Part shown: one piece after another, positions 43,477-53,673 of the stretch
Layout of the letters: every line of letters begins with the position of its first letter
Numbering within the stretch: position 1 is the first letter of the stretch
NCBI GenBank assembly: GCA_016710065.1
Contig: JADJLP010000001.1
Location: forward strand, 434,001 to 498,000
Reading direction: 5' to 3'
Source of the DNA: Candidatus Ideonella esbjergensis
GTDB lineage: Bacteria > Pseudomonadota > Gammaproteobacteria > Burkholderiales > Burkholderiaceae_C
DNA: 64,000 nt
Notes under the pieces: model-generated
Database searches by the model: none
What the model was told of the DNA's origin: nothing
What the model saw: the letters and a program-made list of their open reading frames with translations, nothing else
Made by a program: the position numbers and the translations under genes

Positions 43477-43602
43477 GAAGTAGTCCTACGTGTATCTGCC
43501 ATGGCATGAGTTTCCTACAGTCGCGCCATCCCCGAGGCCCATCAGAGGCCGTGTTGGTGACAGCGGAATCCGACCCCAAAGACCACGATGGAGGCAACTT
43601 TC
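43477..43602. promoter_or_regulatory. Divergent promoter region of PAS-LuxR and PHB-oligomer hydrolase genes
   Basis: Contains the palindrome GTAGTCCTAC and a second TCCTAC about 28 bases to its right (TTTCCTACAG). The TCCTAC direct repeat is a candidate operator for the PAS-LuxR protein. GGAGG at 43590-43594 fixes the hydrolase start at 43603. Confidence 0.4.
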
Positions 43603-45786
43603 ATGCAAGCCCATTTCAAGACCCTCTCACCCCTGGCCCTGGCCGTGCTGGCCGCCTGCGGTGGTGGCGATGACCCCATCACCAATGCCCTGCCGGCCAA
43701 CCTGACCCAGCAGAGCATCGCCACCTACAGCGCCACGGCGGTGGGCAAGGGCGATACGGCCGCCACGCAAGACCTGCTCACCGGCGGCCTGGGCAAGACC
43801 GGCCTAGGGGCGCCAGCGGCGCCCACCTACGCCGACCCGCTCAACCCCACCGCACTGGAACTGCGCCGCAACGCGCTGTACGCCAACTACCGCGCCATCA
43901 TCGACTACACCGTCAAGGGCGGCTACAGCGTGCTGTACGGCCCCAACATCGACAACAGCTATGCCGACACCCTGGGCGAGGGTCTGATCCCCGGCAAGGA
44001 GTATGTGGCCACGCTGGACGACGGCAGCGGCCGCAAGAACGTGGTGCTGGCGGTGCAGATTCCCACCAGCTTCAATGTCGACAAGCCTTGCATCGTGGTG
44101 GGCCCGTCCTCGGGCTCGCGTGGCGTGTATGGTGCCATCGGCACCGCCGGCGAGTGGGGCCTGAAGCACGGCTGCGCCGTGGCCTACACCGACGCCGGCA
44201 AGGGCGTGGGCCTGTACGACCCCATGGATGACACAGTGAACCAGATCGACGGCACGCGGGCCACCCGCAGCGTGGCCGGCGCACTGAGCTTCTTTGCCGC
44301 CAACATCAGCGAGGGCGTGCGCAAGCTTTTCACCGCCGTCTACCCGAACCGCGTAGCGGTGAAGCACGCGCATTCGCAGATGAACCCCGAGAAAGACTGG
44401 GGCACCGACACCCTGGCGTCCATCCGCTATGCCTTCTACGCGCTGAACCAGGAGTACGGCCAGGCCGCAGCCAATGGCAGTCACCAAGCGCGCTTCAACG
44501 CGGGCAACACGCTGGTGATCGCCGGTTCGGCCTCCAACGGCGGCGCGGCCATACTGCACGCGGCCGAGCAGGACAGCGAAGGCCTGATTGACGGCATCGT
44601 GGCCGACGAGCCCAGCGCCCAGCCCGCCAGCACCAGTGGCTATGGCGTGCAGGTGGGCGGCACGGCGGTGCCGTTGTTTGGCAAGCCGTTGCTGGATGCC
44701 TTCAGCGTGGCCAACCTCTACCAGCCCTGCGCCGCCCTGGCCCCGGCGGCTGCGATGACCGAGGTGTCGGTCTACAACTACATGAGCCTCACCGGCATGA
44801 ACGCGCGCGGCGCCAACCGCTGCACCGCCTTGGCCGCCAAGGGCTTGGTCACAGGTGCCACCACCGCCGAGCAGGCCACCGACGCGCTGCAGCGCCTGCG
44901 CGACTACGGCTACACGCCCGAGAACGACACCATGCACAACGCCCATTACGCGCTGGGCAACGCCACCATCATCACCACCATGTACACCAACGCCTTCGGG
45001 CGCTTCTCGGTGGTGGACAACGTCTGTGGCATGAGCGCTGCCCAGGCCAACGCCACAGGCGACGTGGTACCTCTCAGCGCGACGATCAAGGCCCAGAGCT
45101 TTGCCCAGGCCAATGGCACGCTCAATGGCACGCCCGCCACGGTGATCTACGAAAGCTCGGTGGGCGGCGCCAAATCCTGGGCCTGGGGTGTGTCGCCTTC
45201 CACGGGCTTGGCCGACCTGTCGCTCGATCCCGCCCTGTGCCAGCGTGCCCTGGTCACGGGCAAGGACGCGGTGACGGGCGCCGACCTGACGGCCAGCAGC
45301 ACGCCCACGCTGGCCCAGAGCCAGGCGGTGCAGGCCGGCATGAAGGAGGCCTTGCTGAGCGGCAACCTGCGTGGCAAGCCCACGCTGATCGTGGCCGGCC
45401 GCAGCGACGCGCTGGTGCCCCTCAACCACTCCGAGCGCGCCTACATGGCCTTCAACCGCAGCGTGGAGGGCGACAAGAGCCAGGTCAGCTACATCGAGGT
45501 GGAGAACGCACAGCACTTCGACACCTTCGTGCCGTTCTCGGGCTTCGACACCCGCTTTGTGCCGCTGCACGTGTACTTCAACCACGCCATGGACGCGATG
45601 CACGCCAAGCTCACCCAGGGCACGGCGCTGCCGCCCAGCCAGGTGGTGCGCACCACGCCGCGTGGTGGGGTGCCAGGGCTGGCACCGGCCATCACGGCGG
45701 CCAACGTGCCCAATTTCGTGGCTACGCCGGCGGCGGGCGACCGTATCGAGATCGGTGCAGGCAATGTCATCAACCTGCCCAATTGA
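43603..45786 (+). CDS. D-(-)-3-hydroxybutyrate oligomer hydrolase
   Basis: 727 residues. The start is ATG 43603, not 43588, because GGAGG is 8 bases upstream. The lipobox LAAC gives lipidated Cys19 (LSPLALAVLAACGGGDD). The protein matches the 3HB-oligomer hydrolase family over its whole length, with GSASNGG holding the probable nucleophile serine, GPSSGSRGVYG, AGRSDALVPLNHSERAY and the His of AQHFDTF. It degrades oligomers released from polyhydroxybutyrate. The lipoprotein signal suggests periplasmic or extracellular action on external PHB. Confidence 0.93.
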   Translation: MQAHFKTLSPLALAVLAACGGGDDPITNALPANLTQQSIATYSATAVGKGDTAATQDLLTGGLGKTGLGAPAAPTYADPLNPTALELRRNALYANYRAIIDYTVKGGYSVLYGPNIDNSYADTLGEGLIPGKEYVATLDDGSGRKNVVLAVQIPTSFNVDKPCIVVGPSSGSRGVYGAIGTAGEWGLKHGCAVAYTDAGKGVGLYDPMDDTVNQIDGTRATRSVAGALSFFAANISEGVRKLFTAVYPNRVAVKHAHSQMNPEKDWGTDTLASIRYAFYALNQEYGQAAANGSHQARFNAGNTLVIAGSASNGGAAILHAAEQDSEGLIDGIVADEPSAQPASTSGYGVQVGGTAVPLFGKPLLDAFSVANLYQPCAALAPAAAMTEVSVYNYMSLTGMNARGANRCTALAAKGLVTGATTAEQATDALQRLRDYGYTPENDTMHNAHYALGNATIITTMYTNAFGRFSVVDNVCGMSAAQANATGDVVPLSATIKAQSFAQANGTLNGTPATVIYESSVGGAKSWAWGVSPSTGLADLSLDPALCQRALVTGKDAVTGADLTASSTPTLAQSQAVQAGMKEALLSGNLRGKPTLIVAGRSDALVPLNHSERAYMAFNRSVEGDKSQVSYIEVENAQHFDTFVPFSGFDTRFVPLHVYFNHAMDAMHAKLTQGTALPPSQVVRTTPRGGVPGLAPAITAANVPNFVATPAAGDRIEIGAGNVINLPN

Positions 45787-45935
45787 CCCAGGTTTGCCGC
45801 AGGTCAGGGCCAGGAGGGATGGGTGGGGCAAGCCCGCAGCTTGCGCGACCCCGCACCACGCTACAGTCAGCGCATGCGTGGGTGCCCACTGACCCTTTTG
45901 AACGACGGCCCGCGGGCCGAGCCCAGAAACAAAGA

Positions 45936-46709
45936 ATGAGCGAAGACACCATCCTCGAAACCCGCGAGCTCACCAAGGAGTTCAAGGGCTTTGTCGCGGT
46001 CAGCAAGGTCAACCTGAAGGTCAGGCGCGGCAGCATCCACGCGCTCATCGGCCCCAATGGTGCCGGCAAAACCACTTGCTTCAACCTGCTGACCAAGTTC
46101 CTCACGCCCACGCGCGGCCAGATCTTGTTTGACGGCCACGACATCACCGGCGAAAGCCCGGCCACCATCGCCCGGCGCGGTGTGATCCGCTCGTTCCAGA
46201 TCTCGGCCGTGTTCCCCCACCTCACAGTGCTGGAGAACGTGCGCGTGGCCCTGCAACGCAAGCTGGCCAACTCTTTCCAGTTCTGGCGCTCCGAAGCCAT
46301 GCTCTCGCAGCTCGATGGCCGTGCGCTGGAACTGCTGGCCTCGGTGGACCTGGAAAAGTACGCCCACCTGACGGCGGTGGAACTGAGCTACGGCCGCAAG
46401 CGTGCGCTGGAGATCGCCACCACGCTGGCCATGGACCCCAAGCTGATGCTGCTCGACGAACCTACCCAGGGCATGGGCCTGGAAGATGTGGACCGCATCC
46501 GCCAGCTCATCAAGAAAGTGGCCGCCGACCGCACCGTGCTGATGGTGGAGCACAACATGAGCGTGGTGAGCTCCATCGCCGACACCATCACCGTATTGCA
46601 ACGTGGCGCCACGCTGGCCGAGGGGCCGTACGAGCAGGTCTCGAAGAACCCGGCCGTGATCGAGGCCTACATGGGCAGCGCCCAGACCGAGTTGCAGGGA
46701 GCCCACTGA
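45936..46709 (+). CDS. livG: Branched-chain amino acid-type ABC transporter ATPase LivG
   Basis: 257 residues. Walker A GPNGAGKTT (K45), Walker B LMLLDEPTQGM and signature LSYGRKRALEIA mark the LivG subgroup. It energises uptake by the liv-type system encoded downstream (livF, binding protein, livH, livM). The substrate may be branched-chain amino acids, urea or short amides. One base separates it from livF. Confidence 0.93.
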   Translation: MSEDTILETRELTKEFKGFVAVSKVNLKVRRGSIHALIGPNGAGKTTCFNLLTKFLTPTRGQILFDGHDITGESPATIARRGVIRSFQISAVFPHLTVLENVRVALQRKLANSFQFWRSEAMLSQLDGRALELLASVDLEKYAHLTAVELSYGRKRALEIATTLAMDPKLMLLDEPTQGMGLEDVDRIRQLIKKVAADRTVLMVEHNMSVVSSIADTITVLQRGATLAEGPYEQVSKNPAVIEAYMGSAQTELQGAH

Positions 46710-46710
46710 A

Positions 46711-47415
46711 ATGGCCACCCGCTTCCTGGAAATCAACAACCTGCAGGGCTGGTACGGCGAATCGCATGTGCTGCATGGTGTGAACTTCCACGTCGACGAG
46801 GGCGAGGTGGTCACGCTGCTGGGCCGCAATGGCGCGGGCCGCACCAGCACCATGCGCGCCATCATGGGTTTGATCGGTCGACGCACTGGCTCCATCAAGG
46901 TGCGTGGCACCGAGACCGTGGGCCTGGCCACGCACCGCATCGCGCGGCTGGGCATAGGCTATTGCCCTGAAGAACGAGGCATCTTCTCCAGCCTCTCGGC
47001 CGAAGAAAACCTGATGTTGCCGCCCGCACTGGCCGCCGGCGGCATGAGCGTGGACGAGATCTACGCCATGTTCCCCAACCTCCAGGAGCGCGCCCAGAGC
47101 CAGGGCACGCGCTTGTCAGGCGGCGAGCAGCAGATGCTGGCCGTGGCCCGCATCCTGCGCACCGGTGCCAAGCTGCTGCTGCTCGATGAAATTTCCGAAG
47201 GCCTGGCGCCCGTCATCGTGCAGAAGCTTGCCGAGATGGTCATCATGCTGCGCAAGCAGGGCTATACCATCGTGATGGTGGAACAAAACTTTCGCTTTGC
47301 CGCGCCGCTGGCCGACCGTTTCCTGGTCATGGAGCACGGCGAAGTGATCCAGCAATTCAGCCAGGCCGAGCTGCCCTCGCGCCTGGAAACCCTGCACGAA
47401 TACCTGGGCGTCTGA
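46711..47415 (+). CDS. livF: Branched-chain amino acid-type ABC transporter ATPase LivF, Walker A Lys to Arg
   Basis: 234 residues. The fold is clearly LivF: signature LSGGEQQMLAVARIL, Walker B LLLLDEISEGLAP and H-loop replaced by VEQNF as usual. The P-loop reads GRNGAGRTS, with Arg44 (codon CGC) where the phosphate-binding Lys is expected. Arg is often tolerated poorly at this place, although LivG has a normal lysine and could sustain one active site. Whether Arg is usual in this lineage needs an alignment. Confidence 0.92.
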   Translation: MATRFLEINNLQGWYGESHVLHGVNFHVDEGEVVTLLGRNGAGRTSTMRAIMGLIGRRTGSIKVRGTETVGLATHRIARLGIGYCPEERGIFSSLSAEENLMLPPALAAGGMSVDEIYAMFPNLQERAQSQGTRLSGGEQQMLAVARILRTGAKLLLLDEISEGLAPVIVQKLAEMVIMLRKQGYTIVMVEQNFRFAAPLADRFLVMEHGEVIQQFSQAELPSRLETLHEYLGV

Positions 47416-47461
47416 GCGCCCGTTCTCGTTTCCACACCCCGTCCCTTTTCAGGAGGTATTG

Positions 47462-48622
47462 ATGATGAAGATGAAGCAAATTTCCATGGCCTGCGCCATT
47501 GCCGCCGCCACCGTGTTCGGCGGCCCGGCCCACGCCCAGATCTCGGGCGACGTGATCAAGATCGGCATCATCACCGACATGTCGGGCCTGTACTCCGACA
47601 TCGACGGCCCTGCCGGTGTGGAAGCCATCAAGATGGCCATTGCCGATTCGGGCGGCGCCATCAACGGCAAGAAGGTGGAAGTGCTGGTGGCCGACCACCA
47701 GAACAAGGCCGACGTGGCCGCCGCCAAGGCCCGCGAGTGGTTCGACACGCAAGGCCTGGACATGCTGATCGGCGGCACCAACTCGGGCACCAGCCTGGCC
47801 ATGTCCAAGGTGGCGCTCGAAAAGAAGAAGCTGTTCATCCCCATCGGCGCCGCCACTTCGGCGCTGACCAATGAGCAGTGCTCGCCCTACACCATCCACT
47901 GGGCCTATGACACCGTGGCGCTGGCCAAGGGCACCGGCAACGCGGTGGTGAAGGCGGGTGGCAAGACCTGGTACTTCCTGCAGGCCGATTACGCCTTCGG
48001 CGCTGCGCTGCAGAACGACACATCCACCGTGGTCAAGGCGGCCGGTGGCACCGTGGTGGGCACCGTGAAGCACCCGCTGTCGGCCAGCGATTTCTCCTCG
48101 TTCCTGCTGCAGGCACAAGGCAGCAAGGCGCAAATTTTGGGCATGGCCAATGCCGGTGGTGACACCATCAACACCATCAAGGCCGCCAACGAGTTCGGCA
48201 TCACCAAGACCATGAAGCTCGCCGGCCTGCTGGTGTTCATCAACGACATCCACTCGCTGGGTCTGAAGACCACGCAGGGCATGTACCTGACCGACAGCTG
48301 GTACTGGAACAAGGACGCCGAGGCGCGCGCCTGGAGCCGCAAGTTCTTCGAGAAAATCAAGCGCATGCCCTCCAGCATCCAGGCCGCTGACTATTCGGCC
48401 ACCTTGCAGTACCTGAAGGCCGTGAAAGCTGTGGGCACCGACGACACCGACAAGGTCATCGCCCACCTCAAGCACAACAAGATCAACGACGTTTTCACCA
48501 AAGATGGTTTCGTTCGCGCCGACGGCCGCATGGTGCACGACATGTACTTGATGCAGGTGAAGTCGCCCGACAAGTCGACCGAGCCTTGGGATTACTACAA
48601 CGTCGCAGACCATCAAGGGTGA
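47462..48622 (+). CDS. livK: Liv-type ABC transporter substrate-binding protein, 3' end frameshifted
   Basis: Periplasmic binding protein. AGGAGG at 47451-47456 and a signal peptide ending GGPAHAQ support the start at 47462 (47465 possible). The fold is normal up to PWDYYNV near residue 381. There a two-base loss around 48605 changes frame and the ORF stops at 48622. In the other frame the sequence continues QTIKGEEAWTTKAESKCAAWK and ends at 48671, exactly the usual C-terminus of this family. The last 20 or so residues, including a conserved Cys, are therefore lost, or the base call is wrong. Confidence 0.88.
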   Translation: MMKMKQISMACAIAAATVFGGPAHAQISGDVIKIGIITDMSGLYSDIDGPAGVEAIKMAIADSGGAINGKKVEVLVADHQNKADVAAAKAREWFDTQGLDMLIGGTNSGTSLAMSKVALEKKKLFIPIGAATSALTNEQCSPYTIHWAYDTVALAKGTGNAVVKAGGKTWYFLQADYAFGAALQNDTSTVVKAAGGTVVGTVKHPLSASDFSSFLLQAQGSKAQILGMANAGGDTINTIKAANEFGITKTMKLAGLLVFINDIHSLGLKTTQGMYLTDSWYWNKDAEARAWSRKFFEKIKRMPSSIQAADYSATLQYLKAVKAVGTDDTDKVIAHLKHNKINDVFTKDGFVRADGRMVHDMYLMQVKSPDKSTEPWDYYNVADHQG

Positions 48623-48697
48623 AGAGGCTTGGACCACCAAGGCCGAGTCCAAGTGCGCCGCGTGGAAATAGGGCATTGAGTCTGCGCCCTGTCCTCC

Positions 48698-48768
48698 GTC
48701 ATTCCCGCGCAGGCGGGAATCCACCGGTGGCCGGGGCAGCCCTGGATGCCCGCCTGCGCGGGCATGAC
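48698..48768. repeat. REP-like doublet between livK and livH
   Basis: Two 26-base units head to head, 71 bases overall. The right-hand unit is a variant with GGATGCCCGCC. It can form one long hairpin inside the liv operon. Confidence 0.88.
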
Positions 48769-48810
48769 GACTGAACGTACCGCTTGCGCGAACCACCGAC
48801 GGCACATCCG

Positions 48811-49696
48811 ATGGAAATATTTGGCATTCCCTTGCAGGCCTTCCTGGGCCAATTGCTGCTGGGACTGGTGAACGGCTCGTTCTACGCGATGCTGAGCCTG
48901 GGCCTGGCCGTGATCTTCGGCCTGCTGGGCATCGTGAACTTCGCGCACGGCGCTCTGTACATGATGGGCGCCTACGTGGCCTGGCTGGGCGCCGAGAAGT
49001 TCGGCATCGGCTTCTGGCCCTCGCTGGTGATCGCGCCCTTGCTGGTGGGGGCCGTCGGTGTGGTCATCGAGCGCACCCTGCTCAAGCGCCTCTACAAGAT
49101 CGATCCGATCTACGGCCTGTTGCTCACCTTTGGCCTGGCGCTGATCGCCGAGGGCATCTTCCGCGACCAGTTCGGCGTTTCGGGCCAGCAGTATGAAGTG
49201 CCTGAGTTGCTGCAGGGCGCCACCAACCTGGGCTTCATGGTGCTGCCCAACTACCGCGGCTTCGTGGTTTTTGCGTCCCTGGTGGTCTGCTTCTCCACCT
49301 GGTTCATCATCGAGCGCACGCGGCTGGGCTCGTACCTGCGCGCGCAGGCACCGAGAACCCGTCCCTGGTGCAGGCCTTTGGCGTGAACGTGCCCATGATG
49401 GTCATGCTCACCTACGGCGCCGGTGCGGCCTGGCGGCGCTGGCCGGTGTGCTGGCCGCGCCGGTGATCCAGATCACGCCCCTGATGGGCTCCAACCTGAT
49501 CATCGTGGTCTTCGCGGTGGTGGTGATCGGCGGCATGGGCTCCATCATGGGCTCCATCCTCACCGGCCTGGCGTTGGGCCTGATCGAGGGGCTCACCAAG
49601 GTCTTCTACCCCGAGGCGTCGAGCATCGTGGTCTTTGTCATCATGGCCATCGTCCTGATGATCCGGCCGGCTGGTTTGTTCGGGAAGGAAGCGTGA
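48811..49696 (+). pseudogene. livH: Liv-type permease livH, interrupted by two frameshifts
   Basis: The first ORF (48811-49386, MEIFGIPLQAFLGQLLLGL) is a normal LivH front half with GIVNFAHGALYMMGAY. At about 49341 the frame changes (extra CG or missing base in GCGCGCGCAGG), and the sequence continues GTENPSLVQAFGVNVP in another frame. A second change at about 49430 (missing base after GCGGCC) moves to the third frame, which runs through LAALAGVLAAPVIQITPLMG to FGKEA and the stop at 49696. All parts of the family are present, so this is recent damage or sequence error. As written, no full-length permease is made. Confidence 0.88.
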
Positions 49697-50661
49697 TGAA
49701 CAACGCTGCTGATTTGTCGCGCGCCTCGCGCCTGGCCTGGATATTTGGTCTGGCGGTGCTGATCGCCGCGCCCTTCGTGGGCCTGTACCCGGTCTTCATG
49801 ATGAAGGCCTTGTGCTATGCCATCTTCGCCTGCGCCTTCAACCTGTTGTTGGGGTTCACGGGCCTGCTCTCCTTTGGCCATGCGGCCTATCTGGGGGCTG
49901 CCGCCTATGCCACCGGCTGGCTGGTGCGCTCGGCCGGGCTCTCGCCCGAGTTGGGCGTGTTGGCGGGTGTGGCCGTGGCTGCGGTGCTGGGGCTGGTGGT
50001 GGGGCTCATCGCCATCCGCCGCCAGGGCATCTATTTCGCCATGATCACGCTGGCCATGGCGCAGATGATCTATTTCGTCTGTCTGCAGGCGCCGTTCACC
50101 GGTGGCGAGGACGGCTTGCAAGGCGTGCCGCGCGGCAACCTGCTGGGCTTCATCCCGCTGGGCAATGACATCGCCATGTATTTCACCGTGTTGGCGGTCT
50201 TTGTGGCGGTGTTCCTGTTTGTGATCCGCGTGGTGCACTCGCCTTACGGCCAGGTGCTCAAGGCCATCCGCGAGAACGAGCCCCGCGCCATCTCGCTGGG
50301 CTACGACGTCGACAAATACAAGCTGCTGGCCTTCGTGCTCTCCACTGCGCTGGCGGGGCTGGCAGGCTCACTCAAGACCCTGGTGCTGGGCTTTGCCACG
50401 CTCTCAGACGCCCACTGGAGCTTGTCGGGTGAGGTGGTGCTGATGACCCTGCTGGGCGGCATGGGCACCTTCGCCGGCCCGGCGTTGGGCGCCATCACCA
50501 TCATTGGCCTGCAAGACCTGCTGGCCGACCGCGTGGGCTCGTGGGTGACGGTCATCATCGGCGCCACCTTCGTGGTCTGCGTGGTGGCCTTCCGCAAGGG
50601 CTTTGTCGGCGAATTGCTGGCCTGGTTCAACCGTCGGCGCGCTGCGGTCCAGGCCCATTGA
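49696..50661 (+). CDS. livM: Liv-type ABC transporter permease LivM
   Basis: 321 residues with about nine membrane segments. GFTGLLSFGHAAYLGAAAY and KAIRENEPRAISLGYDVDKYKL (key residues ENEPRA..LGYD) are the LivM hallmarks, the latter being the ATPase-contact loop. The ATG shares a base with the livH stop (TGATG). It is intact, so only livK and livH of this operon are damaged. Confidence 0.93.
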   Translation: MNNAADLSRASRLAWIFGLAVLIAAPFVGLYPVFMMKALCYAIFACAFNLLLGFTGLLSFGHAAYLGAAAYATGWLVRSAGLSPELGVLAGVAVAAVLGLVVGLIAIRRQGIYFAMITLAMAQMIYFVCLQAPFTGGEDGLQGVPRGNLLGFIPLGNDIAMYFTVLAVFVAVFLFVIRVVHSPYGQVLKAIRENEPRAISLGYDVDKYKLLAFVLSTALAGLAGSLKTLVLGFATLSDAHWSLSGEVVLMTLLGGMGTFAGPALGAITIIGLQDLLADRVGSWVTVIIGATFVVCVVAFRKGFVGELLAWFNRRRAAVQAH

Positions 50662-50668
50662 TTGCGCT

Positions 50669-50740
50669 GTCATTCCCGCGCAGGCGGGAATCCATGCATT
50701 CGCAGCGCCAACCCTGGATGCCCGCCTTCGCGGGCATGAC
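50669..50740. repeat. REP-like doublet between convergent livM and ilvA
   Basis: Two 26-base units head to head, 72 bases overall, filling the gap between the two stop codons. It could act as a bidirectional transcription end. Confidence 0.88.
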
Positions 50741-50745
50741 GACGC

Positions 50746-52332
<1,587 letters not shown>

Positions 52333-52450
52333 GGGCGTGTCTCCTCGGAAGCAATGGTTCTGGGTGAAGGGCAGGGCCAGCGATGGGGCCTTGCTGCGGT
52401 GCCGCATGATAAGTCAGCGGTTTGCGCCGGCCTGCATGTCGAGCGCCCAG

Positions 52451-52480
52451 AAAAAAGCCCGGGACCGTGAGGACCCGGGC
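52451..52480 (-). terminator. Intrinsic terminator in the ilvA leader (probable attenuator)
   Basis: GCCCGGG/CCCGGGC arms (52474-52480 and 52457-52463) followed on the minus strand by six T (52456-52451). It lies between the ilvA promoter and start codon, with no upstream gene on that strand to terminate. A weaker CCACC/GGTGG hairpin precedes it and may be the alternative fold. Confidence 0.8.
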
Positions 52481-52547
52481 CAATCCACCATAGAGGAGGT
52501 GGAGGAGACAAGCGGTGCGCTGATTGATCAACCAACGCGATGTATGC

Positions 52548-52576
52548 AGTCTAACCGCACTCATGTTGCACTGCAA
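52548..52576 (-). promoter_or_regulatory. Sigma-70 promoter of ilvA
   Basis: On the minus strand, TTGCAG (52576-52571) and TAGACT (52553-52548) are separated by 17 bases. Transcription would begin near 52541 and give a leader of about 90 bases before the terminator. Confidence 0.6.
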
Positions 52577-52668
52577 TAACGTTTCCATAGAGGCCGCTGC
52601 AGCGCCGGATAATGCGCAGAAATTCCGGTTGGCCGAGGGGTTGGCCGCCAACAGACAAGGATGTGGCG

Positions 52669-53097
52669 ATGGATTGCACGGTGCATTGGGTGGCTGACGC
52701 GGGCATGGTGATGTTGGCTGAAACGGGCAGCGGCCACGTGCTGAGCATGGACGGTGCCCCCGAGGGCGGCGGCCGCAATCTGGCGCCCCGGCCCATGGAA
52801 ACCCTGCTGGCCGGCGCCGGTGGCTGCACGGCCTATGACGTGGTGCTGATCCTCAAGCGCGGCCGCCATCAGGTTTCGGGCTGCACCGTGCAGATGAAAG
52901 CCGAGCGCGCCGAAGCCGACCCCAAGGTGTTCACGCGCCTGAACATGCACTTCGTGGTCACGGGCAAGGCCTTGCCTGAAGCTGTGGTGGCGCGCGCCAT
53001 TGCGCTCTCGCACGAAAAATACTGCTCGGCCACCGCCATGCTGGGGCGCACGGCGGAAATCATCACCAGCCATGAGGTTCGAGAGTCGGGCGGGTGA
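52669..53097 (+). CDS. OsmC family peroxidase-like protein
   Basis: 142 residues from ATG 52669 (AAGGA 7 bases upstream). The two redox Cys are in GAGGCTAYDVV and KYCSATAML, the OsmC/Ohr/YhfA pattern. The overall sequence (PMETLLAGAGG, CTVQMKAERAEADPKVFTRL) fits the YhfA-like subgroup rather than Ohr. Members reduce organic peroxides with thiol cofactors. It diverges from ilvA. Confidence 0.92.
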   Translation: MDCTVHWVADAGMVMLAETGSGHVLSMDGAPEGGGRNLAPRPMETLLAGAGGCTAYDVVLILKRGRHQVSGCTVQMKAERAEADPKVFTRLNMHFVVTGKALPEAVVARAIALSHEKYCSATAMLGRTAEIITSHEVRESGG

Positions 53098-53110
53098 GCC
53101 TGGTTTCAGA

Positions 53111-53380
53111 GGCGGTCGTCCCGCGTCCGGGCCACGATGGCGCGTGATGCGGCGCCGGCAGCGGGCGCTGGGCCACCGCGCTGTCACGTGCCGTGACCGC
53201 CTGGGTGCAGATCTCGCCCACATGGCTCACGCGCATGAGCGAGCCGGAGAGCTTTCCTCCGCCACGGTCAACTCCACCGTGGCATGGCCTGGTGCCTTCG
53301 GCTTCGGTAAAGGGCGGCTCGCCCGGGCTACACCTGAAACGGTGCGCAAGGCTCCCTCCAGGGCGACCAAGCATCAATCT
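53111..53380 (-). pseudogene. coq7: Decayed coq7 (ubiquinone biosynthesis hydroxylase) remnant
   Basis: In minus-strand frames one can read, in order, ALRTVSGVARASRPLPKP...VELTVAE (N-terminus), then after a frameshift KLSGSLMRVSHVGEICTQA (the HVGE motif with the first iron-binding region), then after an internal deletion AASRAIVARTRDD. These are successive parts of Coq7-type demethoxyubiquinone hydroxylases of Burkholderiales. About 100 residues in the middle, with the diiron ligands, and the C-terminus are gone. It occupies much of the 576-base gap between the OsmC and porin genes. The rest of the gap (53381-53673) holds only the porin promoter region. Ubiquinone hydroxylation must be done by another enzyme. 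Confidence 0.85.
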
Positions 53381-53673
53381 CGTGCAGACATGAACAAATC
53401 GCCAGCACAGCCTGCGTCAATCGCACGCATCTGTTGCTAACAGGTGCAAACGCTCGAGTGCGCCGTGAGCTGCTTTGTGAACGCATCGTGACACGTTGTT
53501 GTCAGACAACAGAGGCCAGGCAATTGGCCCTGAAGTCTTTGCATCCCCCGGGGGGGTCTGGTGCAATAGCGGCAACTTCCGATGAGGAGGTTGGCCTGAT
53601 CAACCCCACCTGCCCTGGTGATACGGGTTCCCCCTCGATCGGGACCTCTTGTTCAAACTAGGAGATAGTTGCA

